Translations under genes and position numbers: made by a program
NCBI RefSeq assembly: GCF_963678635.1
Contig: NC_087071.1
Span: 24,318,013 to 24,382,012, forward strand
DNA length: 64,000 nucleotides
Direction of reading: 5' to 3'
Origin: Symsagittifera roscoffensis
Taxonomy: Eukaryota > Xenacoelomorpha > Acoela > Convolutidae
Notes under the pieces: model-generated
The model's database searches: none
Seen by the model: the letters and a program-made list of their open reading frames with translations, nothing else
Told to the model about the DNA's origin: nothing
Shown: positions 43,970 to 57,800 of the stretch, one piece after another
Layout: each line of letters opens with the position of its first letter
Numbering within the stretch: the stretch's first letter is position 1

Positions 43970-46900
43970 GTGCACGTTTTGCTGGTAGAACTTAATGATG
44001 TATAAGTTTATTTTTTTCTATGATAAGTGGTGATCGTAATGACTTGATATCATCACGTGTAAAAATTTAAAACTAGGAGATGTCCCGCAATCAGCTTGCA
44101 GTATATTGTGCTAATCGCACAGTTATGTCAAAAAAGATGAACAGTAGTTATATGGTTTATGGACTTAAAATTTCTTTGGTTGGGTTATCTGACTATGTTA
44201 AATATCACGCTTTTTTGACAGCTCTTCTTGTTCAACAGATCATTCCAATTATTTTGCAAACACTCATCAAGTTGCATTTGAAAAATTTTGTGTGAGAGTG
44301 GAGGAAGATAGCTAGCTGAAAGTTATGCACCGAAAAATTTGTCTCAAAACAAGGAAACTTCCAGACAGAATAAATAAAAATCTTTAATATAAAACAAAGC
44401 ACCCAACCCCCTCCCCCTTTTTTCCTCACTCATTTACTACTTTTGTATCAATTGCAAAACAACAAAAGCAAACGACAAAAAAAGTGAGAAGGAAAAAGAA
44501 AATAGAAAAAAAACTTAGAAGAAGTGAAAAAATCAATTTCAGAAAAACTGACGAAAAGCACAACCAAAAGCAATAAATAAATTTTTAGTAGTTTACGAGA
44601 ATTTACCAAGCGGACCACAATGTTTTGGTCACTAACTGATGCGAAATGATGCAATCCTAAGGGAAATTTTTTCATATGAAACTATTGAGCGGTTCAACTG
44701 TTTGAAGTTTTAAATTTTATATTCTTTCGCATTTTAGCCCTTCCAGCCTTATAATTAAAAATTTACAGCCTCAGCAGTTTCTTACTTTCAAACTGAAATC
44801 ATAACTTATTTATTGCTTTCATTTGTACTTGCAATCACGCAAAACTCCATCCATTTTTCCTTAGTACTCATCTTAGCGCTGCACAGAATTACTAGTAGGG
44901 CATAGAAAAAAGCGCATTCCTCAAGGTATGTTTTTTTTGTCTGAGTTGTTCACTGGCTGGGCTAAAGTTTGGGGAGGTTATAATGGACAAGAACAAATTT
45001 TGTTACTACAACCGACTTGATTTAATATTGAAGAAATTGTAAATAGAAAATACAAATCAAACAATTTCGCACTTAGGTGCATAGTCAGGATTTTTACGAA
45101 AGTTTGATCTTTTTTACGAAAAAAATATCATTTAAAATCTTTTCTACACAAAATTTTACATAGTTTGAGTTATAAACCATGATGCTAAAATATTAGCCAA
45201 CCACAGTTTACCTCTAAATTTTATTAATTACTTTGAAAACTCCGTCAACCTTTAAAAATATTTTAAGGAACTTTCGATGGCAGGGCCAATTTTTTTTCAG
45301 TTTAAACTCCCAGATGCAGGTACTTGATTTTGATTAGTGATCTCTAGAAACTGGTGAAGCAAGTGCAACACAAAGTACATCGACTCCAATCCGAGAGTTG
45401 CCGGAAATAGTTCCTAACATGGGCTTCCTTCGACACTCTGAATAGACATCAAGAAATGAGCTACACAGACAAAAAGGTCTTCATAACAATGCTCAGTCGG
45501 GATTACTGGTTGGTACATAACGAAAGTAATTTACTTTAAATTGGGGTAACAGATCTTGACAGTATACGAACAGCAATTGATCAGCAAAATCTGGCTCGCA
45601 AAGATTAGAAATCTATCAACTATGTGGCTACGCTTTAGCAGTAATCGATTTAAGAAAACGACACCTGTTGAAAATATAGCTTGAAAGATACCCGAACGTA
45701 ATGGAGGTAATAATTAGCTCTCTTGAATAGTAAGAGAGATCAGTTTTAGTTGAAAAAAGGAAGTTTTGCTGTCCTTATAACAGGCCAGGAATGGGAAAAT
45801 GCTAGAATTTAACAGATTTGCGAGAACATTTTTCGAACACATTTCTGGGTTGAGAGCATATTGAAAGAAACATTTATAGAAAAACCAAAAAATACATTCC
45901 AGTGATAGCTCAGTATTTTTCAAATACACTATACAAAAAAATGGCAGAAAGAGGCTATTTTTTTCTTAAATACCCGCACCTGAAAGAAATATAAATTTTG
46001 GTATAAATAGAAACGTTCAGAGACAAAAACTGACAAATCAAAAATCCTCTCAAAATCTCAGATTCAACGATATGTATAGATTCATGATAGGGCCACTGGC
46101 AAAACTTGTCAATACTTTGTCCGACAAAAAGTTTTTTTTGCTGGAAAAACGTTTCCCAAAAAAATTGGCCACTCAAAAAAAACGTTTCCTAAAAAAAAAT
46201 CTTCAACTTGAAAAAAGTCAGGAAACAGGTGGGCTGTGAGTAATAGGAGAGGCCAGTAAAATCACGCCCTAAGATTTCTATACGAGCTGAAGCGTGGTTC
46301 ACTTAGTGATTACCACGTCTTGTTTTTGACTGTAAATAGGACATTGTTTGCTTCCGTTTTAGAATGTTTGGTGAAGTTTACTATCAAACTTATGGGCTGG
46401 AAAGCGCTTGTTACTTCACGGCACGTAACATTTCGAGGAATCTGTTCAAAAAGTCTGCAAACTCCGGGCTGAAATCCCCGATCTGAATATCTCAGCGGAT
46501 CGCGAACAACTGGACTCTATGCAGCAAATTTTAAAAAAAGATATGTTGACGGGTTAAGCGGGCCAGTTTTTCAAAGCAAATAATATGTATATCGACATTT
46601 TACTGCCTTGGAACCATCCAGCTGTTTCCTCAAAACTGACACACGGGCTTAATGGAACACTGCCCATTTCGATCATTAGATCAAACTATTTTTTTCATTT
46701 GTTGGCAAAAAAACTCAGTGGAAAAGAAAAAAAACGAACTGCACAACGAGATTTAATGCACCAAATTTTCGGGGAAGCGTTTTTAACTGCGATGACTTTG
46801 AGATTATACAACTAAAATATAGAAATATAGTTTCAAGAGCTCATACTAACATGACAGTGTAGCAGAACAAACTGGCAATATCACCCATCGATTCAAAAAG

Positions 46901-47560
46901 TTTTCTCTTTGTCGACGAGGTGTCAAGAGCTTCCTTTGCCATAAAGCTACCGAAAAAAAAAATACATGGACAACGAGTGTTGCAGCTCATAAAATGACGC
47001 TGATAACAATTCGCCCGAATTCCAACTGGAGGGTTGAGGTTTTTGCTAGCCGACCTGTTCAGAAACAAAGCTCCGACAAGAACATAGAATCCTTGAAAGT
47101 TCCACCATAAATAAACTATTTGATTTACCGGAAGCTTCGGAAAACATACCACCTGAGAAAGCGCAAAGAAAAAACCTAGAACAACAAATATTGAATTTTG
47201 AAACTTTTATTTTGAGATGAATTTGCTGTTCTTCCTTTTAACAGCTTGGTTAAAACTTGTTTCGGTTTTAATTTGCTTACCAATAAAAAAAACTTATTAT
47301 TGGGCTCAATCGCTGTTTTAACATAAATAGTTTTTAACGCAAATAAGCAAGTTGACACAAGTCAACTGTTAGTGCAAAACAATGTCTGAAATTTTTTGGT
47401 TGGATTTTGCGAAAGCACTTTTATTAGCTTGTTAACTGATCGACGTAAGAAAAGAAATCTAGGATATAATACCCATATGAAACTAGAATGACAAAAAATC
47501 AGAAATTAGGACGATTTAACTTAAATTTAATGCGGGAAAAAAACGGAAGTTAGCAGGAAT
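43970..47560. other. Intergenic AT-rich region with no recognised gene
   Basis: Only short open frames, none matching a family I know. The largest plus-strand ones (44080-44295, 46585-46815) show ordinary composition but no motif. Purine-rich runs occur near 44460-44570. It probably consists of decayed transposon sequence and the promoter side of neither adjacent gene. Confidence 0.4.
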
Positions 47561-47565
47561 TATTG

Positions 47566-47748
47566 TATCGGGTCCCGGTTGTTAAGCCCAGCTTAACTGG
47601 ATCCTACGGAGGGGTCTTTTACTTTGGGGATTGGAACTTACGTTCATTTAAAAAATCCTAGGATGGGGGGTCTTTCAAAAAATTAAGGACCCCCTTCCTG
47701 GGATTTTGCTTCACACGAGGTCCCCCTTTAGGACCCGGGTGATTTTCA
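47566..47748. repeat. GC-rich island with inverted ends (MITE-like)
   Basis: ATCGGGTCCCGG near 47568 is mirrored by GGACCCGGGTGAT near 47728. Inside, GGGGGTCTTT...AAGGACCCCC (about 47665-47695) forms a strong hairpin, and TCCTAGGATGGGGGGTC plus GGACCCCCTTCCTGGGA give further pairing. It stands out against the surrounding AT-rich DNA. No coding frame. Confidence 0.6.
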
Positions 47749-48570
47749 TTCATATACAAAAATGCATCTCACAGAGTTTTCTCACAATTTTATAAGCTTA
47801 TGGTATAAATTTGGTATGGTAAGCAATTCATGGCCAACCCGGATGCCAAGTTACTTAATACAAATGTGACTCATTTGTGGATAACTATGAAAAAGAGTCT
47901 CTTTAAAGTCCACCCTCAGGCATTGGTTGTTTAATGAATCTCATAAAATTCTCACTAATTTTTTGTTCCAAGAAAAGTATTTTTAAAAGGTATTACTGCG
48001 CAATTGAACAGTTGGAAAAACAGAAAATACTTAAAAATAGTCCAGTCTTCATTACAAAATTTGCTTTGTAGCATGCTGTTTCAAATAAAAAACAGAATTC
48101 AGTTGAAGGTTGAGATAATTTGGCGCTCGACTAAAGTCTCCATTTGGGTTAGACTCATTAGCTTGCTTCAAGTTCAATTGAACCAGTGTTTTGATTCTGC
48201 TTTATCACTGACTCAGCCTTTGCATAAACTCCTCCAGCGTTAAAATCTTCATGAACAGATCAAAGAATGCCAGTAGGTACTTTAGAAGTTGTAACACAAA
48301 CTGGATCTGCTGGTACTCTCTGGCGCACCGCATGTCTATTGAGGAAAGCAACATCAAATTAAAGATTGCGCGAAAAAAAATCCAACCGCACATAATGAAG
48401 GTCTAAGCATTGATCGGATTGTTTTGGCGCCTAGTTTAAAACAAGCATTTTTCATTTCTAATTTGCTGTACCATTTGCTACTTCTGCAGAGCAGCAAATG
48501 TGACTGAAAAACCCCTAATATATTAAACACTTTCACTAATAAAAATCTTGATCGGCTTGAAAAAATTGCA

Positions 48571-48850
48571 ATGAAAAAAAGGAGAGAATTTGGCGTAAAA
48601 TGTGGAACAATTGTGTTTGTTTGCTTATTGACAATGAATGGAATGCTGTTTAGTTTTTATTTAAGTTCAACCAACGATATTAAACTAAGTTACGATTATG
48701 TGTCCAGTTTGACAAACAGGAAGTACTTTTCGCCCAAAATCTTTACAGATTATTCAATTCGAGGCCAGTTTAGCTCGACATGGGTCAAAGATGAGAGTTG
48801 GAAAAACGTCAAAGTGCTCTGTTTTGTGGTGACAAACACAGAAGTATTAG
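48571..48850 (+). CDS. C1GALT1-like exon 1 (signal anchor and stem), complete copy
   Basis: The start ATG in context GCAATGAAA is the first in frame after a stop. The exon ends GAAGTATTAG at donor GTTAGA, leaving in phase 1. Joined to exon 2 it gives NTEVLDTQTKYILQSW without a break. Confidence 0.82.
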
Positions 48851-51800
48851 GTTAGAGTTCTTCTCATAAAAAACTTTTCAGCTTTTCGAGACATATTCGA
48901 ATTATCCGAATTCCCACAATTTTGTTGTAGCGTTGCATTTTTTGCAACAAAACTTATTGTTTCGGTTATTCAAGAGTTGGCAAATTTTTTTTTACTTTCT
49001 AATCAATAATTATTAGTATCAAAAATAAAGCTCTTGAATGAAATTGAATCCATGTGTTATGTCGCGCTGATTCATTATTTTTGCTTTCTGCAATGAAATT
49101 TTTACAGATTTAAGCTAATAATTATTGCCATAGTCTAAAAGAGACTTTGACCTTGGAATCATTGAACAAATTAAGTGTTACATCACAGTTTGACTTTCTA
49201 CTGAGTGTCCGGGTTGATAAAAATCGCTAGTCATATACTATCACAATTGTCAAACTAGCATTTCACAAGCCCAGAAAACTGCCTGATACCTCTAGGATTT
49301 TTTGTTTTTTCAAATGTGCGACTAGCTTTTTCTCGTTGGGTGTCGAGAAGTTTGTTTTAAAAAATTCGTAGAAAAAACGATATTGTAAAAAATTGAAATT
49401 TTTTTTCATGATTTTCTCCATTTCATAGACTTTCTTTAAGATTTGTTCGCTTTTTCACATATTTTGAGCATTTCATCAAGGTTCAAGAAAGACAAAATTA
49501 GAATATTGTGGAATGTGTTTTTCTGCTGTCTAGTTTATGCATTTCAGAAACCGCTTCGTCCAATTCATCTTTATTTAGTGCATTCTTAGGATCAACGATT
49601 CTAATAGGCTAAAAATATTTAATTATTTAAAAACTAAACGTTCGAAATATGAATTCTAGCGTTTAGAAGTTTCGAGAAATTTTTAATATCGGGCATGCAA
49701 TTTCTTCGATTTGAAGTTCCGTCGACGACCTGTTGCCCTAGATCCTTTCTCAGCATGTGAAAGTAAACATTTTTCGACTTTCGCTTAACGTTTTTGTGAT
49801 CAGTTTTGATCAGAAAAATTAAAAATTGCTCAGATGAGATAACCGCCAAAACTCACACAGATTAACAGCACTTGGAGACTCGCCATAAAAGTTACTTTTG
49901 TGATTTCACACACATTATTAAATGAAAAAAAAATTGAAACTTTTTGTGCACGGCTGAAAACCTTCTTTTTTGAAAAGTTGAATTTTTGTAAACCGCGGCC
50001 TCCTTTTTTGACAGAAATTAGATTTCAAGTTAATATATAAAACAAACAATTTCTGGCTTCAAGCAAAACACATACTGATTTCTATTAGCTTTGTTCATAA
50101 AGACTGTGCATGGACTACGTAATAGACAAAATCACTCAAGTTTTGCATTGCTAGAACTTGTTTCGATATTTATTCATTTATGCCTTAAAATTAGTCGGAC
50201 AAAACATTTTTTTCGACTGAAGCTGCTTGACTAGTTTTTGTAATGAAAAAAAGACGCGTCAATTTTTTGGGTTTTTGTCTCTAAGATCAGCTTTGATATC
50301 AATACACAGGGTATCAGCTTTGAAGATCCTCAGTCTTAGTTTAAAAAATATTTTGAAAACAAAAAATACTAGTCACCCGGGTTGACCAAAACTTCTAATC
50401 ATACAATTTCCATTTATGAAAAACTTCTTGTCATACAATTCCATTCAATGCCATACGTACAGAACATTGTATGAAATCTCTATGATAAAGATTTTTCCAT
50501 AAATGAATACTGTATGATAGGTGTTTTCCATAAACCAAAAATTTTGATGTTTTCTTTCAAAATTTAGTTTCTGAAAAGTTTTTGGTTGTGTTTGCAACCG
50601 AACACAAGTGACAAAGACCTTGGTTACTCAAAACACCAAAGGTTGGACGGTCTTGCATTTACAATGCGTAGCAAACGACCTGAATATGGATGTTTTTCAC
50701 AATTGATATAACAAAAGTAACGAACTTTTATATTTTGGCAAAATTTTTTAATGATGATTATTTTAAATTTTTGAACTTTCAAGTTATCAGACATTGATCA
50801 AGGCTTACATTAACACCCCATACAAAGAAATAGGAATTTTCAGCGTTTTTGAAAAAAAAATTCAAGTGAAAAGAAAATAAAAGCCAATTTTATTGTATCC
50901 AGGACTACGTTATGCACACAAAAAATTAAATTTTGCATGCAAAAAAAAATTTCGAAAAATGTTTGTTTGCGTACGAAATTCGATTTGCAGTTGAAAAAAA
51001 AACAAAAATTTTTTTGGGCCAAATTTTCAAAATTACTTAAAAATTTTTTGTGTCGCCATCAAAAAAATGCCAGTCATACAATTCCCATATATGGGAATTG
51101 TATGATAAGCATTTTTTTCAAAAAAAACGAGAACCTCAGTTTTTTATCACCAGACTGTTTTATAAGAATCTAACATCCACAGAAATAATTTTATACCAGT
51201 TTTCAACCATTTTTAGAAATTGTATGAAAATTGTATGACACGCATTTTTCCATACACTTGATGTATCGAATTGTATGATAACCATTTTCGGTGTATGGAG
51301 GTCAACCCGGGCATGCAGTTTGTAGGAGAAAACATTTTTTGAAAAAATGCTAGTCATACAATTCATACAAATGGTGAAATTGCAAGACTGGCGTTTTTTA
51401 AGCCTTTGACGTGAAGTTTTAATACTGGCATTTTCTTTGTGTAGATGTCAACAAAAATAAATTCAGAAAAAAGAAATTAGCTGGAATTTGACTTAAACTG
51501 AATATAGACTATTCAAGCAACACCATTAACATTTTAAATCCTTGAGGTTTTAAGAAATTCGATAACATATTTTCTTAATTTATAAAATCTTTGATGCTCA
51601 GGAATAATATCAATTTAGATCAAATCCTTGGGCGTTTCATAAACGAAGCGTCAAATTTTTTGTTCGTAATCGTACCCTCCAAAAAATCCAAGTTTCTGTT
51701 ATTTGCAATTCAGCTTGCTCAACTGAAGAACAAGTTGCGAAATGCTATACTTCTAAAAAATTATTGGACAAAGTCTTAGTTTTGTGCAATATTTCTGAAC

Positions 51801-54800
51801 TTTAAACTAGAAACAATTAGAAACTGCTTTTTTTTTAGTTTTTGCTTTTCTTTTTTTTCGGCGTTTTATGAGCCTTCTTCTCACTCTGAAAAACTATTAA
51901 AAAGTTGCAAAAAATGGACAGAATTTATTAAAAACAGCAATCCGCCCATTGTGCGCAACTTTTGCAAGCACATTTGAGCATTCAGATGGTCTTGACATTT
52001 GAGCTTTCGGAAAGCTCACGGTCACCGATATTGCCAACAATTTATAACTAATTAAAAGAAAAATTCAATCATGTTGCATTGATCTTTTGCGAAATGCTAT
52101 ACTTCTAAAAAATTATTGGACAAAGACTTAGTTTTGTGCAATATTTCTGAACTTTAAACTAGAAACAATTAGAAACTGCTTTTTTTTTAGTTTTTGCTTT
52201 TCTTTTTTTTTCGGCGTTTTATGAGCCTTCTTCTCTCTCTGAAAAACTATTAAAAAATTGCAAAAAATGGACAGAATTTATTAAAAACAGCAATCCGCCC
52301 ATTGTGCGCAATTTTTGCAAGCACATTTGAGCATTCAGATGGTCTTGACATTTGAGCTTTCGGAAAGCTCACGGTCACCGATATTGCCAACAATTTATAA
52401 CTAATTAAAAGAAAAATTCAATCATGTTGCATTGATCTTTTGACAGTTCAATGCATTTTCGAAAACTTCGTTGCTTTTTAGTGTCCTTGCACTGTCTGAC
52501 GATCAAAATTTTTTCAGAAGTATAAGAAATTTTGCGATAAATTTTCCAGAAACTGTGTAACGATATCAAAGACAGTTTCATGCACAATATTAGTCAACCA
52601 ACACGAAACATTTCTTTGAAACTGATTTTCAATAACACTATACTTATGCAAAACATTCAATGAAATGGATTTTAAAGGCACCAAAAATTCAAAACTGGGT
52701 TCAAACAGCAGATTTTTGAAAATTCAATCAAGTTACTAGTTATCGTTCGTAAGATTAAATTGATGTTTTACCTTTTTATTTTCTCGCCTGATTAATTGCT
52801 TATTGACAATGAATGGAATGCTGTTTAGTTTTTATTTAAGTTCAACCAACGATATTAAACTAAGTTACGATTATGTGTCCAGTTTGACAAACAGGAAGTA
52901 CTTTTCGCCCAAAATCTTTACAGATTGTTCAATTCGAGGCCAGTTTAGCTCGACATGGGTCAAAGACGAGAGTTGGAAAAACGTCAAAGTGCTCTGTTTT
53001 GTGGTGACAAACACAGAAGTATTAGGTTAGAGTTCTTCTCATAAAAAACTTTTCCGCTTTTCGAGACATATTCGAATTATCCGAATTCCCACAATTTTGT
53101 TGTAGCGTTGCATTTTTTGCAACAAAACTTATTGTTTCGGTTATTCAAGAGTTGGCAAAATTTTTTTTACTTTCTAATCAATAATTATTAGTATCAAAAA
53201 TAAAGCTCTTGAATGAAATTGAATCCATGTGTTATGTCGCGCTGATTCATTTTTTTTGCTTTCTGCAATGAAATTTTTACATATTTAAGCTAATAATTAT
53301 TGCCATAGTCTAAAAGAGACTTTGACGTTGGAATCATTGAACAAATTAAGTGTTACATCACAGTTTGACTTTCTACTGAGTGTCCGGGTTGATAAAAATC
53401 GCTAGTCATATACTATCACAATTGTCAAACTAGCATTTTACAAGCCCAGAAAACTGCCTGATACCTCTAGGATTTTTTATTTTTTCAAATGTGCGAATAG
53501 CTTTTTCTCGTTGGGTGTCGAGAAGTTTGTTTTAAAAAATTCGTAGAAAAAACGATATAGTAAAAAATTGAAGTTTATTTTCATGATTTTCTCCATTTCA
53601 TCGACTTTCTTTAAGATTTGTTCGCTTTTTCACATATTTTGAGCATTTCATCAAGGTTCAAGAAAGACAAAATTAGAATATTGTGGAATGTGTCTTTCTG
53701 CTGTCTAGTTTATGCATTTCAGAAACCGCTTCGTCCAATTCATCTTTATTTAGTGCATTGTTAGGATCAACGATTCTAATAGGCTAAAAATATTTAATTA
53801 TTTAAAAACAAAACGTTCGAAATATGAATTCTAGCGTTTAGAAGTTTCGAGAAATTTTTAATATCGGGCGTGCAATTTCTTCGGTTTGAAGTTCCGTCGA
53901 CGACCTGTTTCCCTAGATCCTTTCTCAGCATGTGAAAGTTAACATTTTTCGACTTTCGCTTAACGTTTTTGTGATCAGTTTTGATCAGAAAAATTAAAAT
54001 TTGCTCAAATGAGATAACCGCCAAAAATCACACAGATTAACAGCACTTGGAGACTCGCCATAAAAATTACTTTTGTGATTTCACACACTATTAAATGAAA
54101 AAAAAATTGAAACTTTTTGTGCACGGCTGAAAACCTTCTTTTTTGAAAAGTTGAATTTTTGTAAACCGCGGCCTCCTTTTTTGACAGAAATTAGATTTCA
54201 AGTTAATATATAAAACAAACAATTTCTGGCTTCAAGCAAAACACATACTGATTTCTATTAGCTTTGTTCATAAAGACTGTGCATGGACTACGTAATAGAC
54301 AAAATCACTCAAGTTTTGCATTGCTAGAACTTGTTTCGTTATTTATTCATTTATGCCTTAAAATTAGTCGGACAAAACATTTTTTTTCGACTGAAGCTGC
54401 TTGACTAGTTTTTGTAATGATAAAAAGAGGCGTCAATTTTTTGAGTTTTTGTCTCTAAGATCAGCTTTGATATCAATACACAGGGTATCAGCTTTGAAGA
54501 TCCTCAGTCTTGGTTTAAAAAATATTTTGAAAACAAAAAATACTAGTCATGCAGTTTGTAGAAGAAAACATTTCTTGAAAAAATGCTAGTCATACAATTC
54601 ATAAAAATGGTGAAATTGCAAGACTGGCGTTTGTTTAGCCTTTGATGTGAAATTTTAATACTGGCATTTTCTTTGTGTAGATGTCAACAAAAATAAATTC
54701 AGAAAAAAGAAATTAGCTGGAATTTGACTTAAACTGAATATAGACTATTCAAGCAACACCATTAACATTTTAAATCCTTGAGGTTTTAAGAAATTCGATA

Positions 54801-57800
54801 ACATTTTTTCTTAATTTATAAAATCTTTGATGCTCAGGAATAATATCAATTTAGATCAAATCCTTGGGCGTTTCATAAACGAAGCGTCAAATTTTTTGTT
54901 CGTAATCGTACCCTCCAAAAAAATCCAAGTTTCTGTTATTTGCAATTCAGCTTGCTCAACTGAAGAACAAGTTGCGAAATGCTATAGTTCTAAAAAATTA
55001 TCGGACAAAGTCTTAGTTTTGTGCAATATTTCTGAACTTTAAACTAGAAATAACTAGAAACTGCTTTTTTTTAGTTTTTGCTTTTCTTTTTTTTTCGGCG
55101 TTTTATGAGCCTTCTTCTCTCTCTGAAAAACTATTAAAAAAATTGCAAAAAATGGACAGAATTTATTAAAAACAGCAATCCGCCCATTGTGCGCAATTTT
55201 TGCAAGCACATTTGAGCATTCAGATGGTCTTGACATTTGAGCTTTCGGAAAGCTCACGGTCACCGATATTGCCAACAATTTATAACTAATTAAAAGAAAA
55301 ATTCAATCATGTTGCATTGATCTTCTGACAGTTCAATGCATTTCCGACAACTTCGTTGCTTTTTAGTGTCCTTGCACTGTCTGACGATCAAAATTTTTTT
55401 CAGAAGTATAAGAAATTTTGCGATAAATTTTCTAGAAACTGTGTAACGATATCAAAGACAGTTTCATGCACAATATTAGTCAACCAACTCGAAACATTTC
55501 TTTGAAATTGATTTTCAATAACACTATACTTATGCAAAACATTCAATGAAATGGATTTTAAAGGCACCAAAAATTCAAAACTGGGTTCAAACAGCAGATT
55601 TTTGAAAATTCAATCAAGTTACTAGTTATCGTTCGTAAGATTAAATTGATGTTTTACCTTTTTATTTTCTCGCCTGAATTTGGGCTTATCCAATCATCTC
55701 AGCATACAGCTACTGAGAGTGATTTGGCATAAAGAATTTCTACACTCAAAAATTCTGTAAAATTCTAGATGAACAAAAAGCTGAAAACAATACAATCAAG
55801 CAATATTTTTTATGTTGTTGTAACAAACTTGTTTGCTTGCTGTTTATTCAGCCGGGCAACTCTTGTTGAGTTTTTTAAATTAGTTTCACTCGTTTTAGGG
55901 GTGAGAAGTTTGGAAATCTGTTAAATGGAGATTTGAAAACAAAATTGCTAAACCGAGATCTCATTGAAAAGTTGATTTTAGAAGGAACTATAAAAAATAT
56001 ACAGACTTCAGATTTGTTGTAACTTTATATGATATTACTTCGATTATGTGGTTTTAATAATAGATTATAATGCATTTTGTTCGGCAAAAATTTTATATAT
56101 TTTGTATCTTCATTATATTATCATAATTAAAACACTCTGCAACTGTTTTTTTTTGTATATCAAATTTCATACGTACTATACACAGATCAAATGCAGATTG
56201 TTCAAACATTATCTACAGATTACATAGAGATTATATACAGATTAAATACAGACTACATACAATTTATACACAGATTTTATACAGACAATATACAAAATAT
56301 ATACAGACTAATATATTGAAATAAAATTATAACGTAAGCTTTTTATTGAAACTTTGTACTGATATTTGATCTAACAAACTTTTTAAAATCCTTTTTGTAA
56401 AAATAAGTTGCAGCAATAACTATTTGCACTTTATTAATTGTTTTTGGGTAGTATGTTGAAATTTTTGCCATAAAATTGCGCTGAAAAATTTGGTTTTTTA
56501 AATGGTACTTAAAAAGATTTTTTAAATGGCACTTAAAAAATTTCTGCAAAAAATTGTTTTTCTTACGAAGAAAGTCCTTGATGCAAAATTTTAGAGTGAT
56601 CTCTGGAAACGTTTAGCTTGTGGTAAACATTTTTCCTAAAATGATTTCAGCTCAAGTGAGTTCAGATTCTTCTGTATATAATCGAGTTTTCTCCATTTAT
56701 GTCATGAATTTTCTCCATTTATATCACTGCGGGGTCACGCCCCTCGCCTCAGGGATTCAACCCTTTTGCCACTTAATGGATAACCCTTTATTACTACTGT
56801 TCGACATTCATTTTTGGCCGACAAAACCTGATTTGTTTCTAGTAACGCCATAGGCGCCAATATGGTCCAACTTTGAGGGGGTAACACCGAGAAACAATTT
56901 TCCTGATTACAAATTTCATTTAAATTTGTGAAAAAAATAACAATTGAAACTCTGACTGTTCAAAACTCAATTTGTAACGTCCTCTATACTTTTTAAGCAT
57001 CATAATCAATTGTGTACAGGTTTTATCTAAATATTATCCCTATATTATAAAAAAAATTATTTGATGAAAATTATAAAAGTACAGAATTTTTAGAGCTGAA
57101 AAATCAATTTTTTTAGCATTATAATCTATGTTTTTTTGGTGAACAAAAAATTCTATCTATCCGTATAAAATCGATTCTCGTACGGAAAATGGTTGTAGAT
57201 AAATTGACTCTTTTCTCACGTCAAGTGAGTTCAGATTCTTCTGTATATAATCGAATTTCATCCATTTTTGTCACTGCGGGTCACGCCCCTCGCCTCAGGG
57301 GTTGGACCTTTTTGCCTCCTATGTGGGAACTCTTTAGTACTATTGTTCCACATTCATTTTCGTCCAGCAGAACTTGATTTTATTTCTAATAGCGCCAGAG
57401 GCGCCAATATGTTCTAACTTTGAGGGGGTAGCACGCGGAGTTTTGGACCAAAATGTACCCAAAAACTTCCTAGAGCTCCGAAACCTAATTGGGTTGACCT
57501 AAAATATCCCAAACTAAATAATAGAGAATTTCGAAAGGTTATGTTATAGCCTTAGTTAAAAATTGACATGCATTCTTTTGATGAAAAAACTCATTCAAAC
57601 TCTCAATTGATTTTTGGATATATTTCAAACTCAAAAAATTAAATCTTACTACCCACTTCTTACTCTTTTTTTTCAGACACCCAGACCAAATACATCCTCC
57701 AGTCGTGGGGACCCAAATGCGACATCACTCTCTACATCGCAGACAAAAACAACTTCACCTTCCCCACGGTTAAAGTCACAGAAATGGGTAAACACTCAAA

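Larger units (their letters stand above)
48621..52791. repeat. Tandem segmental duplication, unit A (exon 1 plus intron)
   Basis: Unit A matches unit B (52796-55677) at high identity. The units are joined by four bases, TTAA (52792-52795). A is longer because it contains a 936-bp TIR element and a 352-bp internal duplication; removing these and the 2-bp target duplicate leaves 2881 bases against 2882 in B. The offset over exon 1 is 4175. Confidence 0.95.

Noticed and set aside
46375-46815. Frames resembling a mobile-element DNA polymerase (MFGEVYYQTYGLESACYFTA and following)
   Set aside because: Similarity is faint, broken by stops and lacks any catalytic motif.
49207-49300. CCGGGTTGAT near 49208 as the end of another TIR element
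   Set aside because: Present in both duplication units (also near 53390) and no matching inverted end was found at a sensible distance.
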